Assembly: GCA_033220425.1 (NCBI GenBank)
Contig: CM065646.1
Location: forward strand, 1,681,501 to 1,745,500
DNA length: 64,000 nucleotides
Direction: 5' to 3'
DNA from: Lepraria neglecta
Lineage: Eukaryota > Ascomycota > Lecanoromycetes > Lecanorales > Stereocaulaceae
The notes beneath the pieces are model-generated. The model saw nothing but the letters and a program-made list of their open reading frames with translations. It searched no databases and was not told the origin of the DNA. Position numbers and translations under genes: made by a program. Below, in pieces: positions 42,993-54,928 of this stretch (position 1 is its first letter; each line of letters opens with the position of its first letter).

Positions 42993-44509
42993 CAGCGGTC
43001 AAGCCGCAACGAGCGTCAGCGGTGGTAGATTGAGAATAAGCCAAGGTACCCTTTTATTAGTTGCGACTTTGAGTAGCGGTTGTGATTACGATGCTCTATA
43101 TCAGGGAGTGGGGGCTAAGTCTTTGAAATCGTCAAACTTTCGCAGGTTCGGTCTCCCTGGTCGTGTATGCTGCTGGAGGTGGCTTCAATATACGGAACAA
43201 TTTGAGTGTTTCATAACCCAAGGTGCGTTGTGTGCCGTTTGTTGGAGTGTAGTACCGGCTTGGATTTCTTCCAGCCTCGAATCGTTGGACAAATGCAAAG
43301 AGAAAGTTGACAGGCCATGCAGTAGGTGTTCGCGTTTTGTAGAATGATGCCCGATTTAAAGGAACTGTAATGGTTTAGGGTTGATGCAATGCAATTGTGA
43401 CTCAACTTACTTGGCGTGTGAAGTTTGAGCAAGATGTGATCCACAAAACAGCTACCCTTGGTCGACTGCTTTTGGGCTGCGCATGAAGAGAGAAGGCATT
43501 TTCTCGGAGTAGTGTCATCGTGTTAGACTTGGTATAGAGCCGCCGGGCCTTATCAGATCCCCGCCTGGGTTTACACCCTCCAAGTGCTAAGCACATTGAA
43601 CTCCTAAGCCCCTACTGTTTGAGCTGAGCAACAATGTTGCGGCAAGACGTTTGCGTGAGATTTCCAAAAGCGCTACATATTGGCTCAACGTCTTTGAAAG
43701 CTTGTGAGAATGCTATTGTCTTCCTCGCGGCAGGTGGCCTAACACCGGACAGGGCGCCAGAGCTTACACGAGAAGACTCCGCTGTTGGGAAAAATCTTGC
43801 TTGTCCTCGTATTCTCGCTCTGACCTATTAATCTCCTGATCTTTGCCCTTGCCTAGTCTATTGCCAGCCGTCTAAACGAACTGTCCAATCCCATGAAAGT
43901 AAGTGTCCTGCGCTTGGATGGTCCGGACGATACCCATCTTGCATGGACAATGTAGAGGGAGTTTCCTACCAATGAAGGACTTAATCAATTGGTCCGATGA
44001 ACCCCGCGCTCTGGGCCATAATACAGTTCGTGTTTTATATAAAGCGGAGGCTTAGCGCATGTCAAATACGAGAGAGTCTGCGAATCTATCTTGACATAGC
44101 TTACTCGTGGTAAAACATCCCCTGCAAAATTCGATTGATGTATTTTATCGTATCGGCAGGTAGCATTCATGATTCATCGCTGAGACCATCTCGGCAGCTC
44201 CACAAGCCAGTTGGAGTCTATGTGATGAATGCCGACATTCCATTCTCACGCTTGTTCTCGTACTCCAGTGAAAATGAGCAACCTGTCAACTCGATTTCCT
44301 CCGAAACGGGCAAGTTTTTCCAACATAGTTGCGCTCTTGCTCAATAATAAGCATCTTCGTTCCTACGACACCTCGCTTCATCACTGGCATATATCTCACA
44401 TCCTTGCTGGCCGTACCGCTCTGAAATACAACCCCTCTCAACCCTTGAACGAGAAAATACTGAGGCCAGACCACTTGACCCACGGTTGTCAATGTAAACA
44501 TATTTAAGA
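42993..44509. other. intergenic, no gene recognised
   Basis: A 1.5-kb gene-poor stretch. Open frames (for example 43030-43347, 43634-43831) are short and not protein-like. The end may include the N-terminal coding of the HET-like gene. Confidence 0.35.
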
Positions 44510-45469
44510 TCGGTGACAGCAGCGCTGTTATTTTAGCAACAGTACAAGGCGGCTTGATACCTCTTGTGACGGTCGAGCGAATTGACGACAACCGAGGCCG
44601 CTTGCATGTCACCCAGTCAAACATCTCGAACAGATACAGACAGACCACCTATGTAGCTATCAGCCACGTGCGCCAAGAAGGCTTTGTAAACGGAGGTGAT
44701 ATCTCACTTCCGTACCGCCGCATGCTTTGGATTCAAAAACTGGTCAACAAACTGTACCCGGCCGTTCATGGGCCTACACCTTTCTGCTAAGTCATGTTTT
44801 CTGAGCTGCTGTTATCTCCCCTTCCATGCCCTCGTTTGAGCCGGAAAATATTTGTGGCTCATGAGACATGTCTTTCGACTCAAAGATCATCTCAGAAGGG
44901 AAATGCTGATTTCGAATTCGTTCAGGATCGACAAACTTTGCTTGCCATATGAGAACATGGCAAGGCAACTGGCTCTCTTGAATGCTCCAAGGATCATGAA
45001 GAAGGTTGACAAAGTCTTGGTGCTGGACCCCACCCTCTACCTCGTCAATATAGCGGACTTAACGGAACGCCTGGCACGGATACAGTATTCGACCTGGATT
45101 AGCAGATTCTGGATTGCAAGAGAAGGCGCCTCGGCAAACAATCTAATATTCCTGTTTCAAAGCAGGCACATCGAACTTCGCAGCCTCGTCGAGGATTGGG
45201 ACGGTAGAGACAATCGCATCGTTCAAGACGGCAAAGTAGCGGAAACTCTCGCCGCAGCACTCGCACGTTTCGATACAGACATGCAAAGATTTCGAATACT
45301 CAAACACCGGAAAGTGCCAGTCCAACACTACGATGAGTACGAGCTCAATTTCTTCTTGCAGCTTGGTTATCTCCAATTTTCGCAATTCGATTGGCTTAAG
45401 AACGAGGTTGAAGCTGCTTACTCCAGCATCCTAGTCCAACTTGCGCTAGAAGCTTACGCGGAGGATTGA
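44510..45469 (+). pseudogene. HET-domain protein remnant (heterokaryon incompatibility-like)
   Basis: The first piece ends with the HET-type block RQTTYVAISHVRQEGF. After a gap comes FRIDKLCLPYENMARQLALL, corresponding to the second HET motif (F-W-I-D-x-L-C-x-P in active families), followed by IMKKVDKVLVLDPTLYLVN, IQYSTWISRFWIAREGASAN and NLIFLFQ, and a helical C-terminus ending LALEAYAED. HET proteins trigger cell death after fusion of unlike strains. The pieces are in order, but no clean start and no clear normal junction between them can be shown, so I treat the gene as broken (one or two interruptions). An unusual intron structure is the alternative. Confidence 0.55.
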
Positions 45470-46001
45470 CTTCAATGACAAAGGGGGAGGAGAGGTTACC
45501 GGAGCACACGCTTTAGCATTGTCCCACGCATGAACGTTTAACAGGCCATGTCGTTGACCTTTAGAGTACTTATAACGTCAATCAAGGAAATGGATAGGCT
45601 ATCAGAAATATGTCATAAGTTATAGCACTCCTAATTCTTTTAACCGACTGAATGCAATAGACAGATGGCAAATTTGTTGCTATGTGGAGCAGTCGCTTCT
45701 ACTTAGCGCCGCATTGAAGGTATTCTCGACCATCTCAGCTAATTGGATGCCTAACGGTTGCTGCAAAATCTCAAATGATCAGGTACTTTGATCAAAACTC
45801 AGCGGCAAGCTGCAGGCATTAATCCCGGGATGGGATTCTCTCACCGAGACATTACATGTATATACTAAAACTTCAGTAAACTTCAGTAGGCTTCTCTTTA
45901 CAGTAATGCATGGACGAGTTCTCTGAACAAAGCGATTAGAAAATCTTTTCCTTTACTTTACTAATGTCGTCGGGGATGTGCAAGATCAGGCTCTATGGAA
46001 T
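45470..46001. other. intergenic, no gene recognised
   Basis: Lies directly downstream of the stop of the adenylation-domain gene; it holds no thiolation or reductase coding sequence, which supports the short form of that protein. Confidence 0.45.
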
Positions 46002-47854
46002 CTAAACTTTGATTCCTGAACGGTCAACGCGTACCCCATTACTCTCACCATCGACACACCCAACCGAAGGCTGAACCACTGTATAAAGCGCCTCCAATTC
46101 TTCCGCATAAAGCAGTGAAGCCGGCCTCCGCTGCACAGTCCCCTTCCCAGCCCTCGGCAGAGGCTTCTCCGGTCTCGTGAAAACGACATGAGACCTCTCA
46201 ATGCGCGCGTTCTTCGAGCAAGATTCATTTGCCTTCCAGATGACAGGCCACAAGCGCTCGATACTCTTCACACGCTCAGCGTCCGAAAGATTCTTCGGTG
46301 TCTCGAGTTCAATGAGCAGTGCAGCCTGAGGTTTTTGGCTGCCAAAGACCAACGCTGCTTTGACATCCGGATGGCCGTTGACAAGATGCTCGAACGGAAG
46401 CGGATTGAACGTCGTCCCATCAATGAAATTGATTTGATCGTCTGCGCGGCTGCGATAGGTCCAGCTTCCAGGGTTGACCGGGTCGGGTGAGAAGAGGTCG
46501 CCTGTTGACCATTCCTGTAGATGGGGAAAAGTTTTGAAGATTGGTTGTTCCTCTTCGGGGATTGGGTTGCGGACGATGAATGCCTCATAGTCGTTGTCTG
46601 CTACATGTCGGAATTCAAAGCCGGACTTTGGGTGGAACTGATGACGCTTCCAGTCTGTTACTGTCCAAGCGCCGTCGGGACGAATCATGGGGTTAATGCC
46701 GCTCTCCGTGGACCCGTACATGCTGGTGAGTCTTCCACGTCTTGCTAGGTTGTCACCCGTAATCTGAGAAATATCCCCACCGGCGTAGCATAGTGTGTTG
46801 ATCTTTTTGTACACAAGGTCTAGCATGGCAGGATCCGAAGCCACCTGCTCAGCAACAATGGGAGAGACAACCGCAACGTCTGCGCTGGTGTGTTTCAGGA
46901 CATCTATGAATGTTTGTGCACTTAGAGCAGCATCTGGCACAGGGTAAATGACGGTTGTCTGATTGGCAATCGCTACAAGGTGGCCAAACATATGTCCGGC
47001 CTGCCAAGTTGTCAGTTCACGACTGGGTAATGTCAGGACACACTGGTGATTGATATCTGACTTACATGAAACACAGGCATCACGCTAAGTAAGCGAACGC
47101 CCTGCCATAACCTATCCATGCTCTCGTATCCTGGGGGCGGCTCCAAATGATTTTGCTGAGTGAAGCTTGCCGCATAATCGTGCGTCCAGACGATGGGTTT
47201 TGGGTGGCTTGTGGTGCCAGATGTATGGAGAACAATAAGGGGCTCATGACGTGCTGTTTCAAATGTTTTGTCGAAAGAATAGTGCGGATGCTCCCCCGCG
47301 AGTACGTCGTCTGTGTTTGGAACATCGAGTGTGGCGAGGCTATGACCCGCTAGAAACGCTGAAACTATGGGCGGACTCGCTGTTGGCATGAGTATAGTCT
47401 TGCATTTCAGCTCAGTCAAGAGATATTCTAGTCCTGGTATGCTATACTTTGGAGAAGGAAAGACCATCTGCACATGGTTGGTCAGCAAAACCTCGTATGA
47501 TGTTTGAGTTGTTGCTGAGTTGGAGCGAACCTTGTAGCCTGCTTTCACCGCTCCAAGAAGCAATATGATATAACGCACGTCCCAAGGGCCAAAATATGCC
47601 AATGTCTCTAAGTCTTTGCTCGGTCCAAGAGATCGATGTAGCCACCAGGCGACGCCATTGATGGCATTTGCGAGGCTGCGGTAGGTGATTTTACGGAAGC
47701 CAAGTTCGTAGTTGGTGGTTGACCTTGGTATCTCGGCCCAAACAGCCGAAGGTCTTGCTTTAGCCATGCCATCAACGATGTGATTGAGCAATTGCTTTCT
47801 GCGAAGCAGTGGCTCGGGAGCACCAGGGCCCTCGGAAAATTGGAGTGACGCCAT
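46002..47854 (-). CDS. NRPS-like adenylating protein, A domain only
   Basis: Exons 47854-47531, 47467-47066 and 47000-46002, introns of 63 and 65 bp, 574 residues. The first intron is a multiple of three without a stop. It reads as the adenylation domain of fungal NRPS-like/reductase enzymes: ELGFRKITYRSLANAINGVA, YFGPWDVRYIILLLGAVKAG, LIVLHTSGTTSHPKPIVWTH (A3), LLSVMPVFH, TSMYGSTESG (A5), EWSTGDLFSPDP with WTYRSRADDQINFIDGTTFN (A7/A8), and PLPRAGKGTVQRRPASLLY (A10). Relatives continue with a carrier and a reductase or transferase domain; here the frame stops soon after A10 and neither domain follows in the next 500 bp. It could adenylate a carboxylic acid and pass it to a separate carrier, or be a truncated but still open relic. 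Confidence 0.82.
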
Positions 47855-48739
47855 TGTGATTAGGGGAGAAAAAAGATGCTCGTGCTGAAGAGTTCAAAAG
47901 AAGTAGGGAGAGTCGTTACCTTAGCTCTTTATCTACAGAAGAATATAGAAAGTAACTTTAAGATCTCATGGCTTTGTCAGATAATGCTGTCAGCTGAGGG
48001 ACGCGGTCAGCTATGCAAGGAGCCAACGAGCTATTGTAGATTAAAATACTACTCAATCAGCAGCAATGGTGTATAATCTTTCGCTGGGCACTGTCCTGAG
48101 TAGGCATTTCTCTAGTAAAGAGATGGTGATGCTGTCATGCTACCCTTCGAAAGTTGAAGTTGTGTGAGCTAGACAATTCAATGGGTGCCGTTGCAGCAGC
48201 TCTCGTATATTAATTTGGATTGCTTCAGCTGACGAGTAGACTACAGCGGGTTCCCAGAGTCCTGACCCAGCCAGTGCAGCCACATTGAGCAGCATCTGTA
48301 TTTGGTAGCCTCCGAGAAGAACTCTTCCATTTAACATCCGTCAGGCTGATTGAGCATGACCCCAAGGTACTCATAATCTAGCGTGAGAGTCCTCGGCGTA
48401 TAACTTCTCCGAGCCTGTCAAGGTGCTGACGTCGTACACGTAGGCCGGAAGAAGGCATCGCCACAATGGGCGCCTTTTGGCCCGAGCATCCTTACTTTGG
48501 TTGTGACCCAGGAGGGTCCTGTACAAAGGGGTAAAGGGTTTTCGTCTTGGGAAAGTTTCGGGGGAGGCTTCGGAGACAACCCGCCAAGCCACGAACTCGG
48601 TAGGCGCCGTAGATCCCGCCTAGGCCCAGAACGCCCCCAAAGTCACAAATATTGAAATTCTAACGGCTTGGAAAACTCACCACGTGCACTCGACTTTACC
48701 TGACCCATTGAGTAAAAGCCGGTCTGTGATCGAGACGCG
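47855..48739. other. divergent intergenic region
   Basis: Holds promoters for the adenylation-domain gene (minus) and the Tpa1-like gene (plus). Minus-strand frames at 48140-48592 are not protein-like. Confidence 0.4.
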
Positions 48740-50831
48740 ATGAAGCGCCAGGCTGAGCGTGATGACAATGTCGAAGCTTCGAGGAAAGCCAAGCGTCAAG
48801 CTGTTAGCCATGAGGATCGATTTCGGGATGGGCTCTTTGACCAATCTGTGATAAAGGACTACGAGAAGGCCTATGCTGCTTCTAAGCCGTGAGCAATTCT
48901 TTGACCGACAACACGATTGGGGATCTAGGCTGAAAGTTTGCAGATACCGCCACGGCATAATTGCAAATCTCATCTCTCCTACTCTCCTCCGTGATGTGCG
49001 ATCCGAAATCCAAAACCTCTCCTTCACCCCGAAAGAAACCGACATATACAAAATCCATCAATCCGGAGACCTCGCAAATCTTGACGGGCTGGATGACTCC
49101 TCTTTGAAGCTCCTGCCATCACTACTCAAACTCCGTGATGCTATGTACTCCTCAGTCTTCCGGGAGTATCTTTCTACAGTCACAAGCTCGGGCCCACTTT
49201 CAGGGAGGAAGACGGACATGGCAATCAACGTTTACACACCGGGCTGCCATTTGCTATGTCACGATGATGTCATTGGCAGTAGGAGAGTGAGCTATATCCT
49301 TTACTTGACAGACCCAGACAATCCATGGAAGCAAGAGTGGGGTGGGGCCTTACGGTTATACCCTACGCAGACGCATGAAGAGAAGGACGGTCAATCGACG
49401 AAGGTGCCAAGTCCGGATCACAGTGTGTCAATACCACCTGCATTCAACCAATTGAGCTTCTTTGCGGTTCAGCCAGGCGAAAGCTTCCATGACGTGGAGG
49501 AGGTGTATGAGAAGACCGTTAATGAGGACGAAGAGAAGGAAGATGGCAGAGTTAGGATGGCAATTAGTGGATGGTATCATATCCCACAAGAAGGAGAAGA
49601 CGGATTCGTGGATGGATTGGAAGCCCAACTTGCCGCAAAAAGCAGCCTCATGCAATTGCAAGGCAATGGAGACAAGTATGATTTGCCGCAGGCCAACTTC
49701 CAAGTCTTTGCGCCAGTGAATCTTGCTGATAATGGCCTGCCAACGCCCTCCTCGCAAGAGGACCTCTCCCTCTCAGAAGAAGACCTTACTTTCCTTCTGA
49801 AATATATCGCTCCCACATATCTGACACCAGACATACTCGAATCAGTGTCCAGTATATTTGCCGAGGAGTGCTCTCTTTGTCTCGATACCTTCTTGTCTCG
49901 CGAATTTGTCGACTCAGTGCGCGAATGCATCGAATCTCAGGAACCGCAAACATTACCGGCCAAGTCAGCGGACATCGAGAAGACCACGTCCTGGACAGTC
50001 GCTCGACCACCTCATAAACAACGCTTCCTGTTCCAGCAGGCTAGGCTTCCAGAGCATGAGTCAAGCCCGCTCCAGGATCTTGTACATGATCTTTTCTCGT
50101 CTACCGCATTCCAGAAATGGCTCTCACTTGCTACTGGCCATCAAATAACTTCACACAATTCACTTCTTCGACGTTTTCGACGAGGGCAAGACTACACACT
50201 TGCAACAGGATACGAAGAAGACAGCCCTCGAATTGAGCTGTGTCTGGGTATCACGCCGACATTAGGCTGGGGCGATGAGCAGGTTGCAGAGCCTGGTGAA
50301 GCGACTAATGAAGACAATCCCACTAGGAAGGAAGATGACACTCAGGAAGACAAGCCTACGACCGAAGATCCTGGTGTAGGGGGCTATTTAGCCTACATGG
50401 CTGGCGACGATGACGAAGAAGCTGGAGAAGGTGAGGCTGGTAGCGACCACGGCATCGAAGTTCCACTCGACATGAGCACCGGAGCACGGTCTACAAAGGC
50501 CACTAACCCAAAGAAAGCAAAGCAGGATCCAGCAATCTACCAAGCTAGTGGCGATGACGAGGATGACGGTGTCTTGTTTAGCATGCCTGCGGGGTGGAAT
50601 CGTCTGGGTCTCGTTCTACGGGACAAGGGCACAATGCGATTCGTCAAATATGTGAGTCTGATGGCCAAAGGTGACCGATGGGATATAGTTGGAGAATTTG
50701 GCATTGTGGATGACGAAGATGAGAGTGGAGATGATGAGCCTGACCACAGCCCTCCTGCCAGAGAGGAGGATGACGATGATGACGATAATGACAACGACAA
50801 TGACGACGATAATGATGACTCCAGCGATTGA
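48740..50831 (+). CDS. prolyl hydroxylase of the Tpa1/Ofd1/OGFOD1 family
   Basis: Exons 48740-48888 and 48944-50831, 55-bp intron, 678 residues. The basic N-terminus MKRQAERDDNVEASRKAKRQ looks like a nuclear localisation signal. The 2-oxoglutarate/Fe(II) dioxygenase fold has the iron ligands in HLLCHDDVIGSRRVSYILYL (H-x-D) and ESFHDVEEVYEK (distal His) and the 2-OG-binding Arg in GRVRMAISGWYHIP. A second, degenerate double-stranded beta-helix follows (FRRGQDYTLATGYEED, GWNRLGLVLRDKGTMRFVKY), as in yeast Tpa1. The family hydroxylates a proline of ribosomal protein uS12/Rps23 and affects translation termination; in fission yeast Ofd1 also controls Sre1 stability. The C-terminus is a very acidic D/N run encoded by a GAY/AAY repeat. 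Intact. Confidence 0.92.
50764..50828 (+). repeat. trinucleotide repeat coding for an acidic tail
   Basis: GAY and AAY codons repeated about 20 times encode an Asp/Asn run at the end of the Tpa1-like protein; likely to vary in length. Confidence 0.8.
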
Positions 50832-51640
50832 ATGACATGATGTTTTCTGCATATAACGAAATGACGATCGTGTCAAACGGGTATCGAAGTGATCTTCTCT
50901 AGGTGCAAAGTCGCAAATGCAAATGCTAGCTACAATATCATGCGTCTCAGATTTCACAGAATTTCCTCAATACAGATCACGGAAATTGGGAGACAACCCG
51001 AAGTCGACGTATTGGGCCAGGGGCATGCTTTGAGCAGCAGATTTTCCTTGGGCTTGTTTTATACGCACTGACATTCCACCTGCCATTCCAGAGCTCGAAA
51101 TCTGTCGTGCTGATTATCAAGTGGGAAAGCTGGTCACTATCGATGATGTTAAGCGGACAATGACAGAATCTGTTGGTCCGGGAAGCTCGAAGGGCGTGAG
51201 CATCTTACTCTCACTCAAGCAGGAAATTCACCAAGCTTCACTTCATATGGGAGGGAGGAAACCCATCTACTCGCTGGCTAGCCGCAATATGCGAGCGGCA
51301 AATTGAGGCACTGTTGATTTTTCATCCATCTCAACAGAACGATGCTATGGATGCTAAGCCTTCACTCAGACATAACCATGCATACACCACGCCCATCAAT
51401 GCACCTCTTCTCAACACACCCCGTACTTTAACGCCCCTCATACAGCAGAATCCCCCTTCATCAATTTAGCTCATTTTTGACAATCCTTTCCCATCCATAC
51501 TCTTCACAGTCGGTCCATACAAGTAGCGTGCCGTCAGCCAGAATTCAACCGCAATCCTTTGACATCAGAAGTGCCTCCCATCATTCAAAGCAGCAACAAA
51601 CTCGTCTACCAACCTCCTCTTCCACCAATCACAGCCCCAA
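50832..51640. other. intergenic, no gene recognised
   Basis: 3' flank of the Tpa1-like gene and C/T-rich promoter of the F-box gene. Short open frames only. Confidence 0.4.
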
Positions 51641-52636
51641 ATGGCCTCCCTCGAGTCTCTCTCTCACGGTGATGACCCGCTCAAGCCCTCCATCTGGGCG
51701 GACTTGCCCCGCGACATTATCTACAACATCATCGACCAATCCGAATTGCTGACTCTGATCAGCTGGTCCAACACGGGTCTAGAATTCTCGCCATATACAC
51801 GCGCCAAGCTATGGAAGGAGCATCGCATTAATCACTCAAGTGACCAGACCATCGCGGAGTCTGTCGTATCGTTACTATCATCGCCAGGAGCACTTCAGAA
51901 GATGCGTGCCTTACCAATTGGGCAATTGGTGCATCGAGAAGCTGAGGGATTTGCGCAACTTGTTGCCGGCCTTAATCTGGCGACACTCCAGTTGTTTTGC
52001 GGTGGAACGCAATTCGATGCAACTACTAGAGGAAATAACACCTCGCCTCTGGTCCCATTCCTTCAGGCTTTGGAGAGCAACACTCGCACAGCTAATGGTC
52101 AACGGACTCGGGGATTACCTAGGACCTTAATAGCCCTATGGTTGAGGGATGTACGGCGCGCCAACATTCCATACCTGCATCAGCTTATTGCCAAGGCAAT
52201 CGTGCCATTTAAAGCCTTAGTCAGCTTCCGAATTACTTTCTGCCTCTCGGAAGCTGCCCACGAAAAGCTTGAGCAGCTGGAACTTCCTCACATTCACGAA
52301 AGCACAGCACATGAGATTATTGGAGTTAGATCTTGGTCCGCGTTGAGTTGCAATAAGCCTAAGAAGATGTTCTGCCGCTACTTCGGTCGGTCTGGAGGAG
52401 GCGATTATCGCGTACAGGTGCGCTCAAGGCATCAGGATGGTGATTGGTTTGAGTTGACAAACCTGGCTAAGATTATGGACGATGTCATTGCTAATCGACC
52501 CCGTGGCACGATGACATGGAGGAAAATGGAATTCATCCGAAGATCCAACATTCCTGATGATGCAATTGTCATCTACCCTTGCCAGGAAGCCTGTCACGAA
52601 GGTCATCCTCAGCACGAGCCCGTGACTGTTCGATGA
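51641..52636 (+). CDS. F-box protein, short paralog F1
   Basis: 331 residues, one exon. The F-box near the N-terminus reads SIWADLPRDIIYNIIDQSEL with LISWSNTGLEFSPYTRAKLW. The remainder matches the C-terminal half of paralogs F2 and F3 (REAEGFAQLVAGLNLATLQL, RRANIPYLHQLIAKAIVPF, LAKIMDDVIANRPRG, WRKMEFIRRSNIPDDA). The central block seen in F2 and F3 (around PLLLTSLPALIHFGYNGPLP) is missing, so the gene is an internally shortened version. F-box proteins recruit substrates to SCF ubiquitin ligases; the substrate is unknown. This is the only open copy of the three. Confidence 0.7.
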   Translation: MASLESLSHGDDPLKPSIWADLPRDIIYNIIDQSELLTLISWSNTGLEFSPYTRAKLWKEHRINHSSDQTIAESVVSLLSSPGALQKMRALPIGQLVHREAEGFAQLVAGLNLATLQLFCGGTQFDATTRGNNTSPLVPFLQALESNTRTANGQRTRGLPRTLIALWLRDVRRANIPYLHQLIAKAIVPFKALVSFRITFCLSEAAHEKLEQLELPHIHESTAHEIIGVRSWSALSCNKPKKMFCRYFGRSGGGDYRVQVRSRHQDGDWFELTNLAKIMDDVIANRPRGTMTWRKMEFIRRSNIPDDAIVIYPCQEACHEGHPQHEPVTVR

Positions 52637-53312
52637 GAGCGTACGTCGGAGCAGGGATGGAATGGTTTGGAGGCATTCACGGGCATATGGCGAATACGAG
52701 TTGGATGATCCGGACGAATTGGAAATTCCACGGAGGATGAAAAGGGCTTCCTTTGGCAGGATTTCGCTCTCTAGTTTACCAGCCGAACAGCCTTAACAAG
52801 TGTACGTTTAAGTGAGCTATCATACTACAACCATCGATGTTACTCAACTCCACAATTCTTTGCACTGTTTCTGAACAATGGGTAGAGCTAACACTAGACC
52901 ATGGATTTTGGCGACAGCAGTATGAATAAATGCTGTATCCGATGCTCGTAAGTCGATTGGGAGAAGTTGAATAGTCATTCAATTTTCAAGATTCGAAAGC
53001 GAGATATGGTCCTAGCCTTTGCCGGGTATTCGTATTTCCAAGCTCGACAAAGCACGGCTAGTAACAGGCTTCTGGAATCGTATAGAAAACAATCAAGCAA
53101 CGGATTGCAACAAAATTATGTTGTGTTGAATGGTGAGGAACCATGTCACATGATATGCGATAGACATTCCTTTCACATCCGTTTCACCCTACTTCCTTCG
53201 GCCATCCGCCCCATTTCCTCTCAACACCTATGAAGAAGACAACTTGCAACCTTCAAGTGCTTGAGTTCCCAACACCTAAACATCAGCCATCTCAGAAATT
53301 CCCATCACGAAT
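52637..53312. other. intergenic between F-box paralogs
   Basis: No gene recognised; contains the promoter of paralog F2. Confidence 0.4.
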
Positions 53313-54637
53313 ATGGTAGAGCTTAATGCCGCGATATGGTCAAAACTACCCCATGACCTCATTCTCAGCATCATCGAACAGTGAGACAAAGTGATTCAAG
53401 TCAACTGGTCACGCACTAGCCGCAAGCTCCACCCGTTCGCAAGCAGTAGAATATGGGGCCAGCTTCGCGTTACAGGATCTCATTTCGACGCTTACACTCA
53501 TTTCGAGAACTCGGTCTTTCCCACGATCAAAAGGAATCAAATCCTGCACTTTCTCATCAAAGAGGCTTACCGACCCGATCCAACCCTTGTATTTAAGATC
53601 TGGCGGAGCCTAGCTGCACCACCACACGCCCCAAATTCGAGAATGTCAAAAAGTGTTGCAAGGGTTTCGCAACTGGCGGGGCCATTGCCTGGCGCTCTTG
53701 TGAAATTCCTTGATATCAACAACCACTTCGAAAGAAGCCAGAAAAATGCTCTGGAACTCGTCCTGCCTTTACTGCTTACATCGTTACCAGCACTGATTCA
53801 CTTCGGCTACAACGGGCCTCTACCAGCAAAAGTCTTTGCCAAGATCCTGCAGGTTAAAAGCATTGCGGATTAGGGCCAGCGACGAACACTCTAACCCAAT
53901 TACTGGAACTGTCCCATCTGGTCCTCCATGGCCACGATGTCATCTAGATTTCCGAGGACTTGCAGCTTTGACCAATTTGCGCTTACTCGAAATCGGGCAT
54001 TTCCGGGCAGATGAAGCTGAGGGACTTGCCGATGTGATTCCAGCGTTGGAATTGACCGGTTTCAGACTTCTTTGCTCTGGGGAGATCTACGGTGGTTTAT
54101 TTCAAACTTGGATGGGCAACTGGGGACCAAAATCGCCGCTGGTGTCGTTCTTTGAAGAAAGCTCTTGGGAATCAAAAGGCCGGCGGGCTTGGATCGACAT
54201 TGACTAGGCTGGCTATTTTCGATATGATTCATGTAAATATCACATTCCTGTACCAGCTTGTTGCAAGTGCGATATCCCGCTGTGAAGCGCTGGATGAGAT
54301 GAAAATCATGACTGTGGCAAATGGAGATACAGACGATCTACTCGACCGCATGGGCCTAGTCGCCATTAAAAAAGCCATTGGGTTGCGGAGCCTACAGCAG
54401 TTCGCCAGCGATGAGGAGCTACAGATCATTCGTCAGTACCGAGGTCCATTAGGGCAAGTGCGCTGGGTAGAGCCGTTTCCCCAACGTATTCGGAATGTTG
54501 CCAAGACTCTTGACGAAATGATCATGAACGGAAAGATGGCTGGGAGGTGTTTGATCTTCCTGAGGAAGCCCGACCTGCCTACAGGTGTCGCAGCCACATA
54601 TCCGTATGCCTCATTGTTGCAAAGTGATACGACATAG
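53313..54637 (+). pseudogene. F-box paralog F2, degenerate
   Basis: Starts MVELNAAIWSKLPHDLILSI and meets an in-frame TGA at 53382-53384, where F1 and F3 have Ser after IIxQ. The same frame continues (VNWSRTSRKLHPFASSRIW, ELVLPLLLTSLPALIHFGY) to about 53850, where the homologous text LKALRIRASDEHSN is in the next frame. A further change of frame lies between RRAWIDID (54200) and LAIFDMIHVNITFLYQLVAS. The last part ends RNVAKTLDEMIMNGKM and FLRKPDLP. Full length would be ~440 residues. Three lesions with otherwise clear homology to F1 and F3. Confidence 0.7.
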
Positions 54638-54928
54638 TACATTCACAGGGAAGCTTTGACGCTTGCAGGCGAGACTTGGAAGATGAGGACGTATCACGAG
54701 AAGTGCAGCCGTCGAGTATTTTGGAGATTGAATGCGACACTGATTGGGGCATTAGAGGCTACCGCGGGCATGCGAAGTCCTGCGAAGACTACATAGCGAA
54801 GTCCGGACCAATGAATGACATGGCAAATCAATCACATTCTGCTCATAGTAGCTGCAGGCGCGTACGGGGAAATGCAATTGCAGTCAGGATTGTATCGATG
54901 GAGATGTGTTGATGAGAGACGCAGACGT

